Part shown: positions 13,451 to 17,537 of the stretch, piece after piece
Position numbering within the stretch: the first letter of the stretch is position 1
Layout: each line of letters starts with the position of its first letter
Source: Phycisphaerae bacterium
GTDB taxonomy: Bacteria; Planctomycetota; Phycisphaerae; Phycisphaerales; SM1A02
Length of the DNA stretch: 17,537 nucleotides
Assembly (NCBI GenBank): GCA_002591705.1
Contig: PAAB01000067.1
Span: 1 to 17,537, forward strand
Reading direction: 5' to 3'
Translations under genes and position numbers: made by a program
Notes under the pieces: model-generated
Databases searched by the model: none
What the model was told of the DNA's origin: nothing
What the model saw: only the letters and a program-made list of their open reading frames with translations

Positions 13451-14368
13451 ATGACCTCGACGAATCACTTCGACCAACCGGTTCGCGAGTTCCTGACCTA
13501 CCTCCAGGTGGAGGCCGGTCTGGCGTCGGCCACCCTGTCCGCCTACGCATCCGATCTTGCGGCAATGGTGCAGGGTCTGCTCGATCGGGGAGTCGCTGTT
13601 CCGGGTGACGTCGATCCGCGGCATCTGGCCGAACATGTCCAGTTCCTGCACCGCGATCGCGGCCTTCAGCCCAGCAGCATTGCCCGCCACCTGTCGACGA
13701 TGCGCATGTTCTTTCGATACCTCGAAGGATCGGGAATGGTCGAAGCCAATCCCACTGCGCCGCTGTCGACCCCGACACGATGGAAGCGCCTGCCCGGCGT
13801 CCTGACTCCAAAGCAGATGAGGTCGCTCCTCGAGGCCGCCGACGAGACATCCGGTCGACTCTGGCGACGTGACCGTGCCATGCTGGAACTCATGTACGCC
13901 GCAGGACTCCGGGCGTCCGAAGTCGCGGGTCTGCAGCTGGACGGATACGACGAACGCATCGCGGTGCTGCGGGTCATGGGGAAGGGAAGCAAGGAGCGGC
14001 TCGTTCCCGTCGGCGAACCGGCCCGGAACGCAGTGGCCGCCTATCTCGAGACGCTGCGACCCGACCTGGCGAGATTCGAGGATGGTCGCGATCAGGGGCA
14101 TCTGCTGCTCTCGAACACCGGACGTCCGCTGGAGCGTGTCGCCGTCTGGCAGATCGTGCGACGTCTGGCGGCCCGGGCGGGCATCGAGCAGGCGCATCCC
14201 CACATGCTTCGACACAGTTTCGCAACCCACATGCTTGTCGGTGGGGCGGATCTTCGGGTGGTACAGGAACTCCTGGGTCACGAGGACATCGGTACGACGC
14301 AGATCTACACGCACGTGGATCACTCACGCTTGCGTGAGGTGGTCAAGTCGCATCACCCTCGTCCTTGA
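13451..14368 (+). CDS. xerD: Site-specific tyrosine recombinase, XerD type
   Basis: This cytoplasmic recombinase resolves chromosome dimers at dif, normally together with a second Xer protein. The 305 residues comprise an N-terminal SAM-like core-binding domain (about 8-100) and the catalytic domain with every active-site residue: Arg154 in GLRASEV, Lys178 in GKGSKER, His251 and Arg254 in HMLRHSFATH, His277 in LLGHED and nucleophile Tyr286 in TTQIYTHV. Length equals housekeeping Xer proteins (about 300). The ending SRLREVVKSHHPR is closer to XerD than to XerC, though the distinction is only moderate. No phage, transposon or cassette genes accompany it, so a housekeeping rather than mobile-element role is favoured. 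The ATG at 13451 has no clear ribosome binding site. The next gene starts 29 bp downstream. Confidence 0.9.
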   Translation: MTSTNHFDQPVREFLTYLQVEAGLASATLSAYASDLAAMVQGLLDRGVAVPGDVDPRHLAEHVQFLHRDRGLQPSSIARHLSTMRMFFRYLEGSGMVEANPTAPLSTPTRWKRLPGVLTPKQMRSLLEAADETSGRLWRRDRAMLELMYAAGLRASEVAGLQLDGYDERIAVLRVMGKGSKERLVPVGEPARNAVAAYLETLRPDLARFEDGRDQGHLLLSNTGRPLERVAVWQIVRRLAARAGIEQAHPHMLRHSFATHMLVGGADLRVVQELLGHEDIGTTQIYTHVDHSRLREVVKSHHPRP

Positions 14369-14382
14369 ACCGGTTCTCCCGG

Positions 14383-14388
14383 TATCAT
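14383..14388 (+). promoter_or_regulatory. -10-like box before the secreted helical protein
   Basis: TATCAT lies 9 nt before the ATG at 14398. No ribosome binding site is present and no -35 is found at standard spacing. It is consistent with an almost leaderless transcript. Confidence 0.35.
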
Positions 14389-14397
14389 CCGGTGTCC

Positions 14398-15576
14398 ATG
14401 CGCGTCACCGCAGTCATCATGACTCTGTTGATCACGGCTTCGTCCCCGGCCCGTCCCGTGGACCCGGAGCACCTGATCGATCCGTTCGTGACCCGCAGTG
14501 CGTACGAGTCCTACTGCCGTCAGATCGCGGTCGGCGAGGACGAGAGCGAGATCACCAGACTGCTCTACGAGGACTACGTCCAGCAGCTGGTGGAGCTGCA
14601 GGCGGCGTCGGAACAACGTGCCGTGGCCGCGGGCGCAGATCGACTCGCCGAAGCCTACGAGGGGCGGGGGTTCATGAGTTCACAGGAACTTCGCGCGACC
14701 CGGATCGCGGTCCAGCGCAGCTACACGAAGAACTGGCCCGACACCGATCGACTGTTCGATGAACTCGTGGAAGGCACCTCCGCCATGGTCAGCGCGCCGG
14801 AGCAGGATCGGCTGGATCGTGCCCTCGGTGACCTTCGACGGCGAATCGTGCTGGAATCGATCCGCCGCAACGGGCAGGACCGGACCTACGCCGGAGACGG
14901 TCTGGACGTGATCGAGCTGCTGCGCAAGGAGGAGCTCGATGGTCTTCCGTCGCTGCAGGACGTGATCGATCAGTACGCCACCCGTGTCAACGGGCATGTC
15001 GCATCGTCCGCCGCCGCCGAGCGGTCGTCTCAGGTGGAGGGACGCATCGCGCGGATCGGTCGGGACCGGGATGCATCCATGGAGATCATGCGCGGGCGGG
15101 TCGATCGCTGGCGCGTGCTGCAAGGGCTGAACGAATGGGCGATCGACACGATCGCCTACGTGCTCGATTCCGAGCGGGGGCCGGAGTCGGCGGTGGCGTG
15201 GCGGACCCGTACTCGAGCCGAATACTTTCCATGGCTTCACAGGAAGGACCAGGCGGAACGCATCCATGGCTGGGTGGTTCGGAACGCCGAGGAGCCGGTC
15301 CGGAACGAGGTGAATGCGATCATGGATTCGTATCTTCCCCGCCGCGACGTGCTTCGGCAGGAGTTCGAGGCGCTTCTGATTCGGGCCCGATCCGAGCACG
15401 GGGTCGTTCTCGGTGACAGCGTGCTGGAGTCCGATCCCGAGAGCGCCGAACTCAGGGCATCCCACCTTCGGCTGACCGGTGAACTGAGCCTGCTCGAATC
15501 GAGAACGGTGGAACAGCTTGAGTCGCACCTCACACCGGGACAGCGGGCCGCGGCCCGTCGTTCATCCGTCGACTGA
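14398..15576 (+). CDS. Secreted, mostly helical protein of unknown function
   Basis: I do not recognise a family. The 392-residue product begins with a signal peptide (hydrophobic core about residues 3-14, likely cleavage near SSPARP). The mature part is very rich in Arg, Glu, Asp and Leu with long heptad-like stretches, for example around 50-80, 205-250 and 310-385, suggesting an all-helical, possibly coiled-coil periplasmic protein. Cysteine is almost absent and no catalytic motif stands out. ATG 14398 is chosen because an in-frame upstream ATG at 14365 overlaps xerD and would bury the signal peptide behind 11 polar residues. The 3' end overlaps the dus gene tail-to-tail by 15 bp. Its location after xerD need not mean a shared function. 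Confidence 0.7.
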   Translation: MRVTAVIMTLLITASSPARPVDPEHLIDPFVTRSAYESYCRQIAVGEDESEITRLLYEDYVQQLVELQAASEQRAVAAGADRLAEAYEGRGFMSSQELRATRIAVQRSYTKNWPDTDRLFDELVEGTSAMVSAPEQDRLDRALGDLRRRIVLESIRRNGQDRTYAGDGLDVIELLRKEELDGLPSLQDVIDQYATRVNGHVASSAAAERSSQVEGRIARIGRDRDASMEIMRGRVDRWRVLQGLNEWAIDTIAYVLDSERGPESAVAWRTRTRAEYFPWLHRKDQAERIHGWVVRNAEEPVRNEVNAIMDSYLPRRDVLRQEFEALLIRARSEHGVVLGDSVLESDPESAELRASHLRLTGELSLLESRTVEQLESHLTPGQRAAARRSSVD

Positions 15577-16698
15577 GGCACCGTCTCCGTAGTGCGTGTC
15601 GAGCACCCGTCGCCAGTCCTCGATCGACGAGACGGTGATGAACTCGCGTCGCACCGATTGCGGATCGGGATGGTGGACTGCGAACTTGATCCCGAACTTC
15701 CGCATCATCCGTGCACCTCCGCGTTCACCGTGGAGAGCGATGACGAGATCGAAATGATCAAGCAGGGCGTTCCGTTGCTGCAGAAGCGTGGGGGGGGTGG
15801 GCTCCTCGCCGGCCATGAGCTGTCGGGCCTGGCGGAAGATCCACGGATTTCCGATGCAGCCCCGAGCGACCGAGACGGCCTGGACCCCGGTCACCTCCAG
15901 CATCAGAAAGATGTCCTCGACGGTCCAGATGTCTCCACTTCCGAAGATGACCCGGTCCGGATACCTGCGGACCAGATCGGTGAGGAACGACCACCGTCCG
16001 GGTCCCTTGTACTTCTGCACGACGGTACGGCAGTGCACCGTGGTCCACGCGCAGCCGAGGTCGTACGCACCCTCGAAGATCCGATGGAAGGCGTGTTCCA
16101 TGTCGGGACCCTCGTCGAATCCCCGGCGGATCTTGACGGTCACCGGAATGTCGCGTGGAACCGCATCGCGTACGGCGGCCAGCACTTCGAGTGCCTCGTC
16201 CGGTGCGAGCAGGAAGTGTCCTCCGCGCTTGCGTTTGCGGATCTTCTTCACCGGGCACGCCAGATTCACATCGATCACGTCGTAGCGCATGTCGGCGAGC
16301 ATTGCCGCCGCCCGCGCCATCTGCTCGGGTTCGGTGCCCATGATCTGGCCCGCGATGGGATGGTCATCGAATCCGGCCAGTCGATTCTCGTGTGGATCAC
16401 CCAGTCCGCACTCCTCGGCGAGGAGGTCCGGATCCTCCCGGGTCCGTCCCTTGCCGCCGTTGAGCAGGGTGATGTCCAGGAGTGCCTCCGTGATGCAGTA
16501 GGGGCATCCGTGTCGCCGGGCGATGAGCCGCATGGCACCATCTGAATAGCCCGCCAGACCGGCCTGGAAGAACGGTGCGTCGAACGCCGGAATCACCTTC
16601 TGGATCCGCGGGTCGACCCGGGTCGACCGGGCGATCTCCTGCACCGATCTGGTGACGGGATGATTCACGATTCCGGTTGGTTCCATTTCGACGGACAT
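15562..16698 (-). CDS. dus: tRNA-dihydrouridine synthase family protein
   Basis: This FMN enzyme reduces uridine to dihydrouridine in tRNA. The 378-residue TIM-barrel protein has AGLAGYSDGAMR (47-56) at the flavin site, the catalytic Cys148 in VNLACPVKK, VHCRT with His222, FGSGDIWT (252-259) and ARGCIGNPWIF (279-288). Two features differ from textbook Dus: the usual glycine before CP is alanine, and a very basic loop (KKIRKRKRGGHF, 151-162) replaces the usual KKV-x-GxGSALL. An insert with GGKGRTREDPDL (81-92) lies after the first barrel strands. The ATG at 16698 has no clear Shine-Dalgarno; ATG 16686 is an alternative. It overlaps the preceding plus-strand gene at its 3' end by 15 bp and is divergent from the lipoprotein gene. 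I cannot assign the target position (DusA/B/C class). Confidence 0.9.
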   Translation of the reverse strand: MSVEMEPTGIVNHPVTRSVQEIARSTRVDPRIQKVIPAFDAPFFQAGLAGYSDGAMRLIARRHGCPYCITEALLDITLLNGGKGRTREDPDLLAEECGLGDPHENRLAGFDDHPIAGQIMGTEPEQMARAAAMLADMRYDVIDVNLACPVKKIRKRKRGGHFLLAPDEALEVLAAVRDAVPRDIPVTVKIRRGFDEGPDMEHAFHRIFEGAYDLGCAWTTVHCRTVVQKYKGPGRWSFLTDLVRRYPDRVIFGSGDIWTVEDIFLMLEVTGVQAVSVARGCIGNPWIFRQARQLMAGEEPTPPTLLQQRNALLDHFDLVIALHGERGGARMMRKFGIKFAVHHPDPQSVRREFITVSSIEDWRRVLDTHYGDGASVDG

Positions 16699-16799
16699 GA
16701 CCCATCAGTTTCGCATGGACCAGGGCCCGGCACAACAGTGGATTTGAGGATCACGGCCACGTGGAGCCGTACTCCGGTCCCGCCCCCCGAGCGAACACG

Positions 16800-16805
16800 T
16801 ACAAT
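16800..16805 (+). promoter_or_regulatory. -10-like box before the small lipoprotein
   Basis: TACAAT lies 6 nt before the ATG at 16812. It is close to the TATAAT consensus, no Shine-Dalgarno follows, and the spacing implies a leaderless mRNA. The 113-bp gap to dus also has to contain the dus promoter, which I do not see clearly. Confidence 0.45.
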
Positions 16806-16811
16806 GCCGCC

Positions 16812-17237
16812 ATGATCACGCGATGCGTCCCGTTCCTGGTTCTGCTTCTGGTCTGCTGCGGCTGCAGTCGAACCAACTTCGATCCTGAGCTCGCGACCCG
16901 TTCCTACCCCTTCGAACTGCACACCACCGAGGTACTGCCGATCCAGGTCTTCCGCGACGGATCGCACATCGAGATCGTGAACTCAACCGATCGTGGATGG
17001 GGTCCGTCGACCATCTGGGTCAACCAGCAGTTCGCCTACGAGGTCGATCATCTGCATTCCGGTCAGCGTCTCACATTGGATCTCTTCGAGTTTCGCAACG
17101 ATCTCGGTGAGCGGTTCAATGCGGGTGGTATCTTCCGGACCCGTCAGCCGACCCCCGTCCGGCTCGTGGAACTGCAGCCGGGCGAGGGCCAGCCTCTGGT
17201 CGGCTTCGTCGCCATCCGTGGTGGCGCCGAAGAGTAG
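16812..17237 (+). CDS. Small putative lipoprotein of unknown function
   Basis: The function is not recognised. The 141-residue product starts with a hydrophobic export signal (residues 5-15) ending in VCCGC, where Cys18 after glycine could be the lipidated residue; the two preceding cysteines make the lipobox atypical. The mature part looks like a small beta-rich domain (about 35-138) with alternating hydrophobic residues, for example SHIEIVNSTD, STIWVN and RLTLDLFEFR. No catalytic motif is seen. The start at 16812 is preferred because the signal peptide begins there and a -10-like box sits just upstream; the open frame extends to 16761 without support. It converges on the next gene with a 9-bp gap. 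Confidence 0.7.
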   Translation: MITRCVPFLVLLLVCCGCSRTNFDPELATRSYPFELHTTEVLPIQVFRDGSHIEIVNSTDRGWGPSTIWVNQQFAYEVDHLHSGQRLTLDLFEFRNDLGERFNAGGIFRTRQPTPVRLVELQPGEGQPLVGFVAIRGGAEE

Positions 17238-17246
17238 GCGACCACC

Positions 17247-17537
17247 TCAGATCCGAATCCGATCGATGATCACGCCGTTCCGCAGCACCTCGATCACACC
17301 GGCTCCATCGTTCCATCGAAGCATCTGATTCCGATCGTCTTCGCCGAACCGAACCGTTCGTACTCCGGCTTCGTGCAACCAGTGCACCACGCTCCGCAGA
17401 TTCCCGCGAATCCGGATCGACCAGCAATCGCGATCCGAATCCGGATCCTCCATCCACACCCACCGGTACTGCAGCGCGTGGGTATGAAAGCAGGGGACAT
17501 GCATGTCGGAAGTCATTCCGATGCCGACGTCGGCCCG
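17247..17537 (-). CDS. Unknown protein, C-terminal 96 residues; N-terminus beyond window
   Basis: The frame is open from the right window edge to a stop at 17247-17249. In-frame ATG codons at 17516 and 17504 may be internal. The visible part has aromatic and His/Cys residues early (VPCFHTHALQYRWVWMED) and then a segment with alternating hydrophobic residues ending VIEVLRNGVIIDRIRI, as in a small alpha-beta domain. No signal peptide or membrane segment is visible and no family is recognised. GC-rich third positions and the tight 9-bp convergence with the lipoprotein gene support it being real. Confidence 0.5.
   Translation of the reverse strand, partial: RADVGIGMTSDMHVPCFHTHALQYRWVWMEDPDSDRDCWSIRIRGNLRSVVHWLHEAGVRTVRFGEDDRNQMLRWNDGAGVIEVLRNGVIIDRIRI

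Noticed and set aside
13433..14323. 296-codon minus-strand frame opposite xerD
   Set aside because: The plus strand carries every tyrosine recombinase active-site residue; the antisense frame shows nothing recognisable.
13451..14368. Tyrosine recombinase as a phage or island integrase
   Set aside because: Length, XerD-like C-terminus and lack of tRNA, att repeats, excisionase or cargo genes point to the housekeeping dimer-resolution enzyme.
15592..16545. 317-codon plus-strand frame opposite dus
   Set aside because: Shadow of the dihydrouridine synthase gene, which has its catalytic cysteine and flavin motifs on the minus strand.

Overview
The window is a GC-rich, tightly packed bacterial chromosome segment. 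It most resembles a diderm planctomycete, probably of the class Phycisphaerae. Three things suggest this: a membrane protein ending in the four-cysteine ribbon (C-x2-C-G-Y-N-L...C-P-E-C-G) that is common in that phylum, a flagellar set with the L-ring protein FlgH (so an outer membrane is present), and several secreted proteins of no recognised family. The taxonomic call is inference; no rRNA or tRNA gene is present.

Layout. From 7023 down to 1 on the minus strand lies a metabolic block. It runs trpC, a two-helix zinc-ribbon membrane protein and a LiuC-like enoyl-CoA hydratase. After a 261-bp gap come a crotonase-family hydratase, a VLCAD/ACAD9-sized acyl-CoA dehydrogenase, a leucine dehydrogenase and the N-terminal 162 codons of a 2-oxoacid dehydrogenase E1 alpha subunit. 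The last two genes overlap by 11 bp. Together they would deaminate branched-chain amino acids, decarboxylate the keto acids and carry the acyl-CoA products through dehydrogenation and hydration. On the plus strand, a CPBP (CAAX-type) membrane protease starts head-to-head with trpC, the two start codons sharing the tetranucleotide CATG. It is followed by trpS.

The flagellar block (12965 down to 9045, minus strand) is: small coupled ORF, flgF, flgG, flgA, flgH. Spacing is tight with two ATGA overlaps, and a good sigma-54 (-24/-12) promoter match sits just upstream. It encodes distal rod, P-ring chaperone and L-ring proteins. FlgI is not at its end; instead flgH meets trpS stop codon to stop codon (TGA|TCA). 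FlgH is unusual: it lacks a lipobox cysteine and has a Met-rich insertion of about 118 residues after the signal sequence.

From 13451 to the right edge come a XerD-type tyrosine recombinase, a secreted helical protein of unknown function, a tRNA-dihydrouridine synthase (minus), a small putative lipoprotein (plus) and the C-terminal part of an unknown protein running off the window (minus). The 485-bp divergent region 12966-13450 is the only large gap. Several plus-strand genes have a TANNNT -10-like box 6-9 nt before the ATG and no Shine-Dalgarno, which suggests leaderless transcripts. I see no CRISPR array, insertion sequence, prophage or defence cassette, and no clear new multi-gene system. 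The best leads are the modified FlgH, the small flagellar ORF and the branched-chain catabolic block.
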